Source: Selaginella moellendorffii
Taxonomy: Eukaryota > Streptophyta > Lycopodiopsida > Selaginellales > Selaginellaceae
NCBI RefSeq assembly: GCF_000143415.4
Contig: NW_003314265.1
Location: forward strand, 3,344,443-3,408,442
DNA: 64,000 nucleotides
Reading direction: 5' to 3'
Part shown: positions 1 through 12,266 of the stretch, one piece after another
Layout of the letters: each line of letters opens with the position of its first letter
Numbering within the stretch: position 1 is the first letter of the stretch
Notes under the pieces: generated by a model
Database searches by the model: none
What the model saw: the letters and a program-made list of their open reading frames with translations, nothing else
Told to the model about the DNA's origin: nothing
Translations under genes and position numbers: made by a program

Positions 1-378
1 AGTCTATATTTGTACAGTAAAGCTAGTGTTCATTCATAATAGCAATAGCCACATACATGCATATGTGCAAGATAAAATGGATTTAATTGTGTGTATGGGT
101 GATTTTGAGCTTAAGCTCTAAATATTGTAAATGGTGCTAAATCAAACTTTTAACTTCATCTTTGGTATGAATTGGCTGCAAGACAATCATGCCAAAGATA
201 ACTTTAAAACTTCTCCCCCTTATTACATACATTTTTATATTTTTTTATTTCTCTCACTTCTATTTCATTTAGTCTTTTTGTTTTTACTTCAACTTTCATC
301 ATTTTTGTCTCTCCATTACTTTTTACTTTATTTCCTTCTTGTTTTGTTATTCCCTTTCTAGATCTCTCAAACAGTCTT

Positions 379-434
379 TATGCTGCAAGAGTTGACCAAT
401 TCAAACTATGCTGCAAGAGTTGACCAATTCAAAC
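379..434. repeat. 28-bp exact tandem duplication
   Basis: Two identical 28-bp units abut at 379-406 and 407-434, each containing CTGCAAGAGTTGACCAATTC. The exact match implies a recent slippage or repair duplication. Confidence 0.85.
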
Positions 435-739
435 AAAGTATATTGATCTTTTCAACTTTTACTTGTTATATGGGGCTAAAATTGTATTGTGTCATCCTAT
501 TTCAACTAAGGATGCTCATCTAATTGGTTACTTAAGGAGATCAAAATCTTACAAATAAATGTGTAAAAGATGTTAGAAAAAAGTGCTATTTGAAAGTCTT
601 AGAGTCTTTGGCGTGCGAAACTCATCTTGTGATGAAGTGTAATGGGAGTATTCATATCAATTATCATTCATTAAATGATGTGACAACTCCGGATATATAC
701 CATTATCCCCATACTAATCTTTTAAATCATTTGAGGTAA

Positions 740-930
740 AATTATTGGTTCATAAAGTTAAATCTTGCTTTTGGGTACTGATATTTAAAAAGGATGTTTC
801 TAACACTATTTTCTGTACTTCATTTAGTTTAGGGTAGTTTGTATGAGTTTTTGGTGATGCTGCTTAGATTAAATAATATTTTGATGACATTTTTATAAAT
901 GATAAATGAGGTTTTTTGTGATATGTTAGA
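740..930 (+). pseudogene. Ty3/gypsy reverse transcriptase relic
   Basis: On the plus strand near 840 the translation reads YEFLVMLLRLNNILMTFL, then a stop, then MINEVFCDML. This matches in order the conserved gypsy RT block whose usual form is YEFLVMPFGLxNAPxTFxxxMN. Stops and substitutions show that it is dead. No LTRs could be tied to it. Confidence 0.6.
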
Positions 931-3902
931 AGAGATTGAGTAAGGCTTTTCTACTTGTACTCATATTCTTGCCCTTATCTGCAAAATAATGACAAACAAA
1001 CAAAGACAAGAATATAGAAGAAGAGAAAGAAGAAAAAGAAGAAGATAAAAGAGAATTCAACCTTGAACCCCAAAGGCATAAATAAAGATAAACATATATC
1101 ACTCTCGCAACTCTATTTTGCACAAATAGTCAATAGGTGGGAGAAAAAATGGTTAATTTAATGCAAATGCATACAATAATGAGTGGGGATTGTTTTCCAG
1201 CACATCTAAGTGTTACTTATATACTACATAATTTTATAACTAATTTTAACTACTTCTTGTTTGTTTATGACGAGTGTTGCTTAAGTCGAGTTTTTCTTCT
1301 TTAAATGCCTAAACTTATGTATAATTCCATTTCATCAAAGCTTTCTTCTTTTGCTCTACTTAGGATGATACATAAGATACCTCTTCATTAGAGATTATTG
1401 ACTTATCATTCACTCTCAAGGGATGTGGGAGGAGCATGTTTGTGATTTTCACAAGATGTTGGATCAATTGCAAAAAATTGATTTAAAGTTAAAATAGTCG
1501 AAGTGTATGTTTAAGTTTAAGGACACAATTTATCTTGGATACCACATTTCTTGTGAAAGTTTGTAAGTTGATTTTAATAAATTTGTAACTGTTTTGAAAT
1601 TCTTTATTCTGAAGTGTGTGAATAATGTATAATCCATTATTAGCAAGGTGCATTATTCTAATATTTTTATTAATCAATTTATGATTATATTACACCATTG
1701 TGAGTGTTGTTGAAGTCATCTACATCATTTTTTATTTGGTTTGAGAACTATAAGTAGAGATTTGTGGATCTTAAAGAAGTGTTGATGACTTTTTCAATTT
1801 TAGCTTATCTTAACTACACTTGACTTTTCATCTTGCATATAAATGATGTAAAAGAGCATAAATGTGCCTGATTAATATCATCCCATTTGTATATCAATTG
1901 TACATTACAATTAGTGGAGGTAAATTATTATAATAGAAAAAAAGTGTCTAGTAGTTATTTGGGGTTTTGAGAAGTTTTATGTGAACTTGGATATTTTCAT
2001 ACATTGTTATAGGGTGATCATGCCGTGGTTACTTCATTATTCAAGCAAAACTATCTAGTGGGCTCTAAAATTTCAAATATATAACTTTGAGATTCTTTAT
2101 TGCTTGGTTGATACTGACACTCTTTCTCAAGTTCTTCTTCCTTGTTTACTATCTTCTTATATTCTTGATGAACTTCTTTCAGCATTAGTGCATTTTCTAG
2201 ATAAAAATTTCATGTCACTAGCAATTGTTATATTTGATATTCAATGTCCATAAGGTGTATAACTTGATTTACCTTCTCTTAAAGAAGTTTAGGAGGACAT
2301 CTGTTGATGGATTAATAATATTAAGAAATTATATATTTAATATTTTAATATTCTTAATGCTAAAATATATATACTTTATTCCTTGATTTTGAGTAATACT
2401 ATGTTGAATGACCTCTGAAAGTCCAAATTCAGGAGCTTACAAGAATCTATTTATTGATAGACATGAAAGTTTGTAAATGTTTCAATAATATATGAAATAC
2501 ATCTATAATTAATATAATTCTTAAATAAAATTAGTCCATATAAACCTTTCAAATACCAACTGATAAAAAAAAATAATAAAATTTTAAAACAGTTCTAGCA
2601 TTAATTTCCACCAATACTAGATATTTTATACTCTCATCTATTATTAAATATATCAATCAGACATGTTATATCAATATAGAATTAATAATTAGATATATTT
2701 ACAGCTTGTGTAGAAACTTTAATGAAAGTTTAACATCTAGTATATTTGTTTTGAGGAAGCCTAAACTATAGTAAATAAATAAAAAACTTTTGGAAGATAT
2801 AAAATTTTACATGTATATAATAAATATATAAAATAAAATAAGTTTATATTAATGATTTTAATATTTTAATAGTTTCACTACTTTTTTCTTTATTTAAATT
2901 TCTGTCAACAGAAGACAATAAATTCTTAGAATCCTGTTTTGCTTTTTTTTTTTCTAATTTGGAGAAGTTATATTAAATAAATGAATACATATTTTTTTGG
3001 TTTGCTTAAGAAAACCTATAAGTGGTGGTGGATATACCTACTTGGAATATTTTAGGATGTTCTACTATCTAATGGTTGTTATTCTTTTCAATTAATCTTG
3101 TATTTATAAATTATAAACATGTTTAAATTTAAAAATGTTTTAAACAGCATATTCTCATTTATTCCACCATATATGATATGTAATAATTTTAATCTTGTAA
3201 TTGCAAATTATAAATATATTTATAATTTAAACTTTCATTTGTCATTAAGATTAAGAAATGGGAATAACACTAATATTAAACAAACCAGATATTTTTGCAT
3301 GTTATATACAGAAAGGTTTTATATATTCTTAGATATAATTTTCTTATTCTAAATTTAAAATTCTATTAAAACTTCCTAATACCTTCTTACGTGAGAATTA
3401 TTTAGTTCTGACTAAGTGTTGATTATGCATAGCTAGCCTCTTCAATGCATGCTCAGAGTTGTTGGTTAAATGCATTGATGAGTTTATTGCGGTTGAGTTA
3501 GATTTGAGTGGTCATTTAGTTTATGTTTGTCCATGAACCTTTATCTCGTACTTGAGGTATTACATTCATGTTGGACAAGTATATGACTCGATAGCATGAG
3601 TTTAGTGTTGGGTCTTATGAAAGTAAGTTGAAATAGTGATTGTTAGTTGTTTGCGACTAGTGATTGTTTGTAGACTTCGTCGGGGATTGTTAACACTTGC
3701 TTCGCTCGATGAAGATTTATTAGTGATAAATTTGCTTTACCGGATGGTGTTCCAGAGGATCGTGTCGTTAAACTTACATGGTTTTTCTATATTGGCATAT
3801 CAACTCTACCTCTATCGATATCATTTAGTTACGTTTAGTTTGTACTGTTGAATTTCATTGAGTCTTGGATGTGGTGAATCACTCCTTGATGATGTATTAT
3901 CT

Positions 3903-3907
3903 GTAGC
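3903..3907. repeat. TSD GTAGC, left copy
   Basis: GTAGC directly precedes the inverted solo LTR and recurs at 5285-5289 directly after it. Removing the LTR and one copy restores the interior sequence seen in the family A element at 47115-51629. Confidence 0.9.
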
Positions 3908-5284
3908 TATAGCACACGTGGTTTTTATGCTTTATCCTATGGTGATTTACCATAGGATAACACCATGAAGCAGAACTTAAACCCTCTTTGTGCCACGTGA
4001 CAGATGCCATGTGTCACATGCCACGTGTATTAAGGAATGTGGTGCAGAACTTGAGCTTTAGGACCTTGGGCCACTAAACGAAGGAACGGTGCCAAACTCC
4101 CAAGCATAGAGCCAAGGAGTGATGGAATTGGTCCATGGAGCAACTCCCAAGCATTCAGCCCAAGGAGCGAAGGGATAGGAGCTTGAAGCGACTTGGAATA
4201 GTCCTAGAGTAACCAGCATCCTAATGCCAGGACCAGCACGCAAAACGGAGCCAAACGGAGTCTAGCGCTATTTCGGCATACCGGTGGCCTAACACGAGAA
4301 CATGGGTACTCCACCAGCTAGCATGGAATGGAACTTGGGCTTAGATGCAAGCCGGACGCAAAACAAGGACAAGCACACAAGCGGAAGCTACACTATGCCT
4401 TAAGTTGGTTGGCCATGCCCGACCTACCCACTATCCCTACTATACATTTGGAACCCCCCCACAGGCCCCCCCCCCCCTTCAGGAACACACGCTTTAGGCT
4501 TTCACCCCAAGCCTCCCTTAGTATCAGGAGTTAATCTCTAGGACAAGCTCAAAACTTACTAAATATGGAATGGCACTAGAATGCAAATTTAGGCCAATCT
4601 CTACATTCCGTAGATATGCCAAATGAGCAAATTTGGACACTTTCCATAAATAACATTTGGGACCGAAATGAGACTAACACAAAGGGCATGATAGCAAGGG
4701 TGTTTGGCAGACACGGTAAGCTATCATGTAGCGATATTGAGGGACCAATCTCAATACACAAGGGTTCTTGTCAAGCCAGTGCAAGACAGAGCAAAAGAGA
4801 ATTAAAAAGCCAAGCCAAGTATGCTTGGCTGAATAGACACTTAGGAATTCCGTCCTTATGCTCATCTGGCCAAGTACAGATGCAAAGTCTAGTTTACTAA
4901 CACTTGAACAAGAGGGGCTGATAAAGGGTCCAGCAATACCAACCTCCTGCCATCGTGGCAGTAAGGTAAGAGTGTCCGTAAGGATTGGCCGATAGGTAGC
5001 TTTCGATACCCGAAATCACATTCGCAACACTCAATGCAAGACAGAGCAAAAGAGAACTAAAAAGCCAAGCCAAGTATGTTTGGCTGAATAAACATTTAGG
5101 AATTCCGTCCTTATGCTCATCTGGCCAAGTACAGATGTAAAGTCCAATTTACTAACACTTGAACAAGAGGGGCTGATAAAGGGTCCAGCAATACCGACTT
5201 CCTGCCATCGTGGCAGTAAGGTAAGAGTGTCCGTAAGGACTGGCCGGTAGGTAACTTTCGATACCTGAAGTTACATTCGCGACA
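3908..5284 (-). mobile_element. Solo LTR of family A, inverted
   Basis: This 1,377-bp segment matches the LTRs at 45998-47114 and 51630-52762 but lies in the interior of a plus-oriented family A copy. It ends in TTCGCGACA on the plus strand. Its first bases (TATAGCACACG) are a mutated form of the usual TGTAGCGCACG. A perfect 5-bp TSD flanks it. It is longer than the other LTRs because its tail is tandemly duplicated (about 255 bp). A solo LTR normally arises by LTR-LTR recombination after insertion. Confidence 0.9.
4781..5284. repeat. 255-bp tandem duplication inside the LTR
   Basis: The block beginning GCAAGACAGAGCAAAAGAGA at 4781 repeats at 5036. Both copies run through the AACAAGAGGGGCTGATAAAG block to a CATTCGC-type end. 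Other family A LTRs have one copy, so the duplication is private to this insertion. Confidence 0.85.
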
Positions 5285-5289
5285 GTAGC
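5285..5289. repeat. TSD GTAGC, right copy
   Basis: It matches 3903-3907 exactly and follows the CGACA end of the solo LTR. Confidence 0.9.
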
Positions 5290-7271
5290 TGGTAATGTTA
5301 AGGAATTGGTCTCGGATACTGACTAAGGTATCTTCGACTTTGGTTAACTTGGTTGCTAGAGAGCTTTGAGTGATGATTCACTCGTGCTTTCTTCTAACTT
5401 TGTTATAGTGTTGATGGCATTAAAGTGATGCCTTGTCGTTGACATTGTTGATGTTGAGACTCGAGTGATATGAAATGTCTCTCCTTAGGATTGATATTGA
5501 GTTTCACTAGTCTTCATGAAGATCGTATTGATGATTTAGCTTTAGCTTTGTGTTGTTGGCATTCATGCATTTGCTAATTAGTAACTATATTAACATTCAA
5601 ATAAACTGAGTGGCAAGTTGAATTAATTATGTTCTAGACGAGATTATTTAGTAGGGGTTGAGTTTGAGCTTTTCCTTGAAAAGTGATTTAGTTGTAGACA
5701 ATGCTAACTCTACAAAAAGAAGAGTTAATGATTGATATTGGAATATTTGAATCTTTATTAGATTTGAGTTGAAATATATTGATCATTGATGATTCTTCTT
5801 GTGCTTGTGGTGAAGTGAGTTACGTCTTGCTATAGATGGATTCATGGAGGATTGTTTAATGATCACTTGTTGAGCATAGCTTTGTTATGCTTAATTTTTG
5901 GATTGATGTAGATATGCTCTTCATTAGCTTGCATTATGAAGTTTAGCTTATGAATATGTTGAGAAGGATATTATTTGTTATACCATGATTTCTTCTTTAG
6001 CATTAAAGTTAGTTCATGCAAGACTCGTGATCATTGCTAAACAAGACTTAGCTATAGGCTTTTTTGAACTTTTGGTTCCTTAAGTTTTTATATTTATGGT
6101 CTATTTGTTAGAAATTATTGGAGAAGGCATTTTGGCTTATTAGCTTCAATGTTGAAGTTAGTATTTTGCATTTAACAATCATTAGTGATGATTGACTATC
6201 AACTAGAGTAATTAATTATCCTTATCAAAGGTTTTGCTTGATTATTGTTGATCTAGAATGATTTGTTGTTTTTCGGGATGGTGGATTCTTTCTTCAATGA
6301 TGATTGTACATCTCTCTATTGATAGGATGATTGATAATTTTTCATGATGGTTAGTTGTTCTTTTTGATAGCTTATGGCTTTTCGCAATACCACATATTTT
6401 TTGTGATTTGCTTTGGATTGGTCTTTTGAGTTTGAGGCATTAGTAGAATGTTACTAACACTTGCTTAAGCAACTTAGGTTTCTTCATATTGTTGACCGAT
6501 TTATTTAGTTTGGCTGGTGGGATAGTTGGCATGAACGAGTGTGTGTTAGTTTTACCACATTCATTCTATTCTATTGATTGTTGCTTGAGTTAACTTTAAT
6601 AGATTAGGATGTTATTTCCTTCGGGTGATACAATCACGTGCATTTTGCTTGCCAATCAATGATAATTTGTGATCTTTTAGTTGTCTTTTGTCTATTGTTT
6701 AGCATGCTATCTACAATCTTTGATAGTTAAATTTTTATCATTGAGTTTACTTGATGATATATTTGTTATTGAATTTTGTTGGATGGTGAATTCTATATTT
6801 TTCTACTCTGATGATCTCAATGGTTTCTATACTCTACTACTTGTTTATCGGATGATAACTTACTTAGAATACTTTTGTGTTCTAATACCAGATTTATTCA
6901 CTAATAATTAAGTCTCTAAGATATCATTGTCTATGACTTTGATATTATCCCTCTATGAATCTTTGAGTTTGGGCTAGTATAGGCAAATTAGCTTCAACAC
7001 TTCATGTGCATGGTGAAATCTTTAGTCATGGGGTAGCTACTATCGACTAGTCACATAACCCGCCTTTTTGTCGATGTTTCTTATTCCATTAAAAGGGTGT
7101 GACCATGTAAACAACTCTAACTACCTATTTACAGTAGTCTATTTAAACCTTACAGATAGATTAGTTGGTGTATTTCTCACATAATGTGATCACTATGAAC
7201 TTTTTCTAGAGTTGTTTCCTTACTGGTGATCTAGACTCGAGTATATATCGACGAGGATGTTAATCTTCCCT

Positions 7272-7284
7272 AAGAGGGGGAGAA
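7272..7284 (+). other. Polypurine tract of family A
   Basis: AAGAGGGGGAGAA lies directly before the TGTCGC start of the 3' LTR. A purine run here is the plus-strand primer of LTR retrotransposons, and it fixes the element's orientation as plus. Confidence 0.8.
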
Positions 7285-8118
7285 TGTCGCAAATGTGACT
7301 TCAGGTATCGAAGTTACCTGTTGGCTAGTCCTTTCGGATATTTTTTCTTTACTACCATGACGGCAAAAGGTTAGTATTGCTGGATCCTTTATCAGTCTCC
7401 GCCTAAGGTAGTTGAGAAACTGATCATCACATATGCACATAGATTGGAAGGGCATTAAGGAAGGAAATCTTAAGTTGTCATTTAGTCAAACATACTTGAC
7501 ATGGTGATAAGAAACTCATGATGTTGACTTAGTGTTGAGAACCCCCGCGATATTAAAATTATTCTCTCAATATTCACTAGATGGGGGACTCCAAATGTAT
7601 AGTAGGGATAATGGGTAGGTCAAGCATAACCAACAAACCTAAAGTATAGTTTAGCTCCCACTTGCATGTCTATCCTTATTTTATGTCCAGCTTGGGTCTA
7701 AGCCTAAACTCCACATCATGCTAGCTGGTGGAGTACCTATATCCTTGCGTTAGGCCACCGGTATGCTGAAATAACGCCAAACTCTGTTTAGCTCTGTTTT
7801 GCGTGTTAGTTCTAGCATTAGGATGCTGAATACTCTAAGATTGTTCCAAGTTACTCTATGCTTCTATCCCTTCACTCTTTGGGTTATATGCTTAAGAATT
7901 GTTCTATGGTCCGGTTCCTTCGCTCCTCAGCTCCATGCTTGGGAGTTTGGCACCGTTCCTTCGTTCAGTGGCCCAAGGCTTTGAAATTTGGGTTTCACAC
8001 CACTGTCCTTTGGACACATAGCATATGACACGTGGCATATAGAGGGTTTAGGTTCCGCTTTGTGGTTATCCTACGGTAAATCACCATAAGATAAAAGCTA
8101 AAAACCATATGCACTACA
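7285..8118 (+). mobile_element. Family A 3' LTR, internally deleted
   Basis: It begins TGTCGCAAATGTGAC and ends in GCACTACA, the reverse complements of the termini of the minus-strand LTR copies. At 834 bp it is about 300 bp shorter than the LTRs at 45998 and 51630, with the central part missing or replaced. The LTR-end hairpin is present but mutated near 8066-8094. Confidence 0.8.
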
Positions 8119-8239
8119 CAAAAGATATAACCTTATAAGTGATATAGAGAGATAAGCCAAAGGCCCCAATCCTCATGAGCAAACAAACCAATGTGTTTCT
8201 ACAACTTCTGAAACAGTAATTGCAAGTGTTTCAAATGAT

Positions 8240-8780
8240 CTTTTAATGTTTCATTGAATACTATATATTATTAATACATAAGATAACAAATGTGTCCAAA
8301 TAATCTTTAAATATTTTATCCATCATTGTTCTAAACATTGATAGAGCATTATATAGCATAAGTGAGGAACTTATAAGACCAGTAACAAGTTTTAAAAGTT
8401 TTTTTTTCCACATTTTGATCTGCCACCTGTATCTAATGATATCCAGACTATAAATCAAGTTGCAAAAAATATTTAGCCTTTAAAATTTGGTCTAACAAAG
8501 TCATTAATGTGAGGCAAAGGATAATTATTCTTGACTATAATCTTGTTGAGAGCTTAATAATTGATACACATCCTCATAGTACCATCCTTTTTCACAACAA
8601 AAAAGATCGATGCTTCATAAAGCAATTTACTTAATTGGATATAACCTTTTTCAAGGAGTTATGTGAATTATTTCTTGAATTCATTCATCTTCTTAATGTT
8701 CAAATGGTATAAAGCCTTTATAGGTTGTTTATAACCTGAAACAACCTTAATCCGATAATCAACTTCATAGCTAGGGTAGC
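8240..8780 (-). pseudogene. Ty3/gypsy reverse transcriptase relic
   Basis: On minus, the 8550-8600 part reads VVKKDGTMRMCINY, a stop, then ALNKIIVKNNYP, the classic gypsy RT block. Further on, 8261-8458 reads MDKIFKDYLDTFVILCINNI, where the YxDD catalytic box has decayed to CINN. Order and spacing fit one RT domain. Stops and the lost aspartates make it non-functional. Confidence 0.75.
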
Positions 8781-9290
8781 TTTAATGGCAAATCTTTCAA
8801 AAAGATATGTCCTAATTCATCACCAACAACTCCAATGCCATCCCCCTCAAGCGTGGTTGTCAATTGGACTATTACCAATTGTTTGAAATCTTGTCATACC
8901 ACTCAAATCCTTCCCTTGACCTCATCATCAATTACTATTGGCATCTCTTGCTTATCTATTGTGTTATCCTATTAAGCATCCCTCAAGCTGTTGTTGGGTG
9001 TTGCTTGAAAATGTAAATCTCATCCTCACCTTGGACAAGGATTATATATGAGTTTCTCTCTGGGAGGAATATCAATCACAAAATTTGCTAAAATTTTAGT
9101 TTTTTTCCTCTCATTTGTAAGAGCTCCAAGCCAGGTTTGCCAAATGCAAGCTTCAACAAGCAATTCCAAAGGGAAGTTAATCTATGTTGTGCTCTTATTG
9201 TATACTATGTCTCAGTGCTAGCTTTTTAGCTTTTATTATGGATTTTGTTTCTAAGGTTTTATGATGGTGTTTTAAGCATTTTTTCCAACG
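8781..9290. other. Decayed TE DNA and 3' flank of the PPR gene
   Basis: No intact coding frame is visible. The left part probably continues the gypsy relic. The last about 180 bp are the AT-rich 3' flank of the PPR gene; I saw no firm polyadenylation signal. Confidence 0.4.
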
Positions 9291-12266
9291 TTATTTACAG
9301 TTTCCATTTAGACCGGACAACAAGACATAAGGAGCGGAAGTTTTTGTTGGATTGAGCTCCAAAGCTCGTGATGCTGCTCGGATACCCCGCTCAACATGTC
9401 CATAGCTTCTGCAACCAGCTAATAGAGCCAGCCATGCTAAGTCCTCGGGCTGGAAGGGCATGCTGCCAATCAGCTCCTCTGCTTCTTCCAGCTTTCCAGA
9501 CCGGGCAAACAGATCGACCATGCACGTAAAATGCTCCACAGTCTCTTCAACTTCGTAGTCTTGCTTCATCGAGACGAAGTAGTCACAACCAACTTCAACA
9601 AGGCCCGCATGGCTGCAAGCCGAGAGAATGCTGAGGAAGGTGACGTTCTCAGGATGAACGCCTTGGAGCACCATAAGCCTGAAGAAGCTCAGCGTCTGGT
9701 GGCCGCGCCCGTTCTCAGCATAAGCTTGTAGCATCGCAGACCCTGGGATGACACCGACGGTTGGAAGCCTTTCAAAGATGATCCTGGCTCGATCGACACA
9801 GCCACACTTGGAGTAGAGACTCAAAAGGGCATTCTGAAGTTGAGGATGGTGATCCAAGTTGCAACAGGAAATCTCGTCATGAAGAAGTCTGACTTGGGTA
9901 ACTTCGGGAATGGAGGCACAGGCATCGACAACGCTGATGAAGGTTACGTGATCGGGCTGGACACCTTCGGCGTCCATTCTAGCGAAGCTGTGAAGAGCGA
10001 GGCGGCCGTGACCATTGTGAGCGTAAGCCGAGATCAACGCAGTCCACACCACCACGTTCGGCAGAACCACCTTGTCAAAAACGTGCTCTATTTCGTCTAT
10101 GCACCCCCACTTGGAGTACATGGTGATGAGAGAACTGGCTATGGCGGCCCGTGTGTCCAAACCAGCGTCAGTAATGCTCGAGTGGATGACTTTGCCTTCA
10201 GCTCTGGCTTGCACTACTCCACACGCATCGAGAACCGTGGTGTAGGCAATGACGTCCGGCTGGATGCCTTCGAGCAGCATCCGGTGGAAGAGTTGAAGAG
10301 CGCTGGAGCTGAGGTTGTTTTGAGCGAAGGCCGAGATCATCGAAGTCCAAAGAACGACTTCATCGACTTCTTCAGAGTTGCTGCTGTGATCCTGGAAAGA
10401 AGAAAGTCGGCTGTGGCTTTGGCTGATGGCTGCGAAGACGAGCCACGCATCGTGTGGACTCCGGCATTTCCCGTACATGTCGACCAACGAAGCAGCAATG
10501 AGCAGCCTGGAGAACGAGGAGAAACAAGCAGCGTCGAGCTCCTGGTGGATCAACTTTCCTTCGGCAAGAGTTCTTTGGCAGCCGCAGGCTTCCACAATGG
10601 CTGCGAGCGATATCTCGTCAACCCGTGTGCCTTCCAAGTCGAATCGCCAACACAGGTCTGTGATCATCTGTCTTACTGGCCAGCCTTCGACACAAGCTTT
10701 AACCATCGTTGTCCAGGAAGCAGCGTCTGGACACGGCATTCTTTCAAGCAGCTCCCGAGCGTCGAAAATCCGTCCTGAGTTCACATAAGCTTGGATCAGA
10801 GTGCTCCACGCTGCGGCGTCGGAGCTGGGCAGCCTGTCGAAAACCTCCCGGCTCTCGTCAAGCTGACCGCTGTGCACGAAAGCGGTGATGGTGGCGCTCC
10901 AGGATCCAGAGTTCCGTCCAGGCATTCGATCGAACAGGGTCTTGGGATCTTCTTCCAGCTCCTCTCCCGGCTCCGAACTAGCGACAATCAAAGCATTCCA
11001 GGCGACAACGTCCCAGCAAGGCATTCTCCAGAAAACTCTAGCAGAAGAGGTGGCATGCCCGTTCTGGGCATACCCCCACAGCATGGCAGTCCAGGAAACC
11101 AAGTCCCGCTCGGGCATCTCCGCGAAAGCCCGCTCGGCGCCGTCGATGTCTCCCGCGCTGGCGAGCCCGCCGATCATGGCCGTCCACGTGGCCGCGTTCT
11201 TGGAATCCATGGAGAAAAAGACCACCTGGGCTTCGTCCATGTAGCCGTTCCTCGCGAGTGCCCCAACGAGCGCGTTCCAGAGGGAGATCCATCGCTCCGG
11301 CGCTCCATCAGCGGCGATTCGAGCGTCGCCAACGAATCCGTGCTCGCCAAGCGCCGAGACGATGAGCGTCCAGGACACAGAGTCGCGCTGGGGCATCAGA
11401 TCGAAGATGGATTTTGCGCATTCCAGATGCCCGATCGCGGCATGCGCCTGGATCGCGGAATTCCAAGAGACGGCGCTTCGTTGGGACATTCGCGCGAAGA
11501 TTTCTTGGATGGATTCGAGAGCACCGACGCTGGAGAGGGCGGCGATCATGGCGTTGCAAGAGACGGCGTTGTGCTCGGGCATTGAATCGAACACGGAACG
11601 CGCGGCGTCGAGATTCCCTGCGCGGGAATATGCGGCGATGGCGGCGGTGCCGGACACTAGCTCCCGCGCAGGGAGCAGGGAGTATATTCGCTCCACGAGT
11701 GTGGCATCTGCGCTGGGTGCCGAGATCAGGGCCGTCCAGGAGGCGAGGTCTCGGCCGGGCATCGAGTCAAATATTCGCAGTCCTTTGTCGAGATGCCCGT
11801 TTTGGACATATGCGGTAATCATTGCGTTCCAGGATACAACGTTTCGCTGTGGCATATTCGCGAAGAACTGTGATGCTGCCTCCAATTGGCTGTTTTGAGA
11901 GTAGGCACTCAGCATTGTTGTCCAGGAAACCACATTCTTGTCCTGCATCGCATCGAAAGCGCATCTGGCGTCGTGTAGATGCCCGTTTTGGGAATATACT
12001 GCCATTATGATGTTTTGCGAGAAAACGTTTGGATGCCAGATGCGGGCAAGGCAGTCTTGAGCATCTGTGACACTCCCGCACATACCATACATTCTCACCA
12101 GGAGATTCCCAACGACCGTGCCTCGATCTAACCCGAGCTCCGTGACTCTGGCGTGGAGGCTTTTGGCAGCTGCCAAATCTCCTGCGGCCGCGCATTGCTG
12201 GATCATGGATTGAATGCTGATGTTGTTGCTCCATTCCTCTTTTCTTCTTCTGGCCAAGCTGATCAT
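9291..12266 (-). CDS. PLS-class pentatricopeptide repeat (PPR) protein
   Basis: A single intronless frame of 991 residues starts at an ATG at 12266. PPR proteins bind RNA in mitochondria or plastids, one base per repeat, and act in editing, splicing or stability. Residues from about 85 to 925 are a near-continuous run of roughly 25 motifs. The first half is dominated by short 31-residue S-type repeats of the form NVVSWNAMITAYVQNGHLDK; the second half has mixed P, L and S motifs, for example GKLIHQELDAACF. The C-terminus (EDLAWLALLAGCRSYGHVE to APYVLLSG) matches an E1 motif and stops there. There is no DYW deaminase domain, so any editing role would need a partner in trans. GC content is well above the AT-rich TE flanks. 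An organelle targeting peptide is likely from the family but not clear by eye. The RNA target is unknown. Confidence 0.93.
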   Translation of the reverse strand: MISLARRRKEEWSNNISIQSMIQQCAAAGDLAAAKSLHARVTELGLDRGTVVGNLLVRMYGMCGSVTDAQDCLARIWHPNVFSQNIIMAVYSQNGHLHDARCAFDAMQDKNVVSWTTMLSAYSQNSQLEAASQFFANMPQRNVVSWNAMITAYVQNGHLDKGLRIFDSMPGRDLASWTALISAPSADATLVERIYSLLPARELVSGTAAIAAYSRAGNLDAARSVFDSMPEHNAVSCNAMIAALSSVGALESIQEIFARMSQRSAVSWNSAIQAHAAIGHLECAKSIFDLMPQRDSVSWTLIVSALGEHGFVGDARIAADGAPERWISLWNALVGALARNGYMDEAQVVFFSMDSKNAATWTAMIGGLASAGDIDGAERAFAEMPERDLVSWTAMLWGYAQNGHATSSARVFWRMPCWDVVAWNALIVASSEPGEELEEDPKTLFDRMPGRNSGSWSATITAFVHSGQLDESREVFDRLPSSDAAAWSTLIQAYVNSGRIFDARELLERMPCPDAASWTTMVKACVEGWPVRQMITDLCWRFDLEGTRVDEISLAAIVEACGCQRTLAEGKLIHQELDAACFSSFSRLLIAASLVDMYGKCRSPHDAWLVFAAISQSHSRLSSFQDHSSNSEEVDEVVLWTSMISAFAQNNLSSSALQLFHRMLLEGIQPDVIAYTTVLDACGVVQARAEGKVIHSSITDAGLDTRAAIASSLITMYSKWGCIDEIEHVFDKVVLPNVVVWTALISAYAHNGHGRLALHSFARMDAEGVQPDHVTFISVVDACASIPEVTQVRLLHDEISCCNLDHHPQLQNALLSLYSKCGCVDRARIIFERLPTVGVIPGSAMLQAYAENGRGHQTLSFFRLMVLQGVHPENVTFLSILSACSHAGLVEVGCDYFVSMKQDYEVEETVEHFTCMVDLFARSGKLEEAEELIGSMPFQPEDLAWLALLAGCRSYGHVERGIRAASRALELNPTKTSAPYVLLSGLNGNCK

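Larger units (their letters stand above)
1..3404. other. AT-rich decayed intergenic/TE DNA
   Basis: The stretch is strongly AT-rich and every frame is broken. Apart from a reverse-transcriptase relic near 740-930 and a short tandem duplication near 379-434, I recognise no gene. Family A interior starts abruptly near 3405, so this segment is probably older TE debris. Confidence 0.5.
3405..7284 (+). mobile_element. Family A internal region, 5'-truncated
   Basis: Read on plus, this segment aligns with the reverse complement of the family A interior at 47115-49340. Shared stretches include the block around CTTCGGGTGATAC (6618) and the block around GTGTTGTTGGCATTCATGCA (5553). Similarity begins near 3405, so the 5' LTR and 5' interior are missing. 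No long open frame is present, as in the complete copy. A solo LTR of the same family interrupts it at 3908-5284. It ends at a polypurine tract just before the 3' LTR. Confidence 0.8.
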
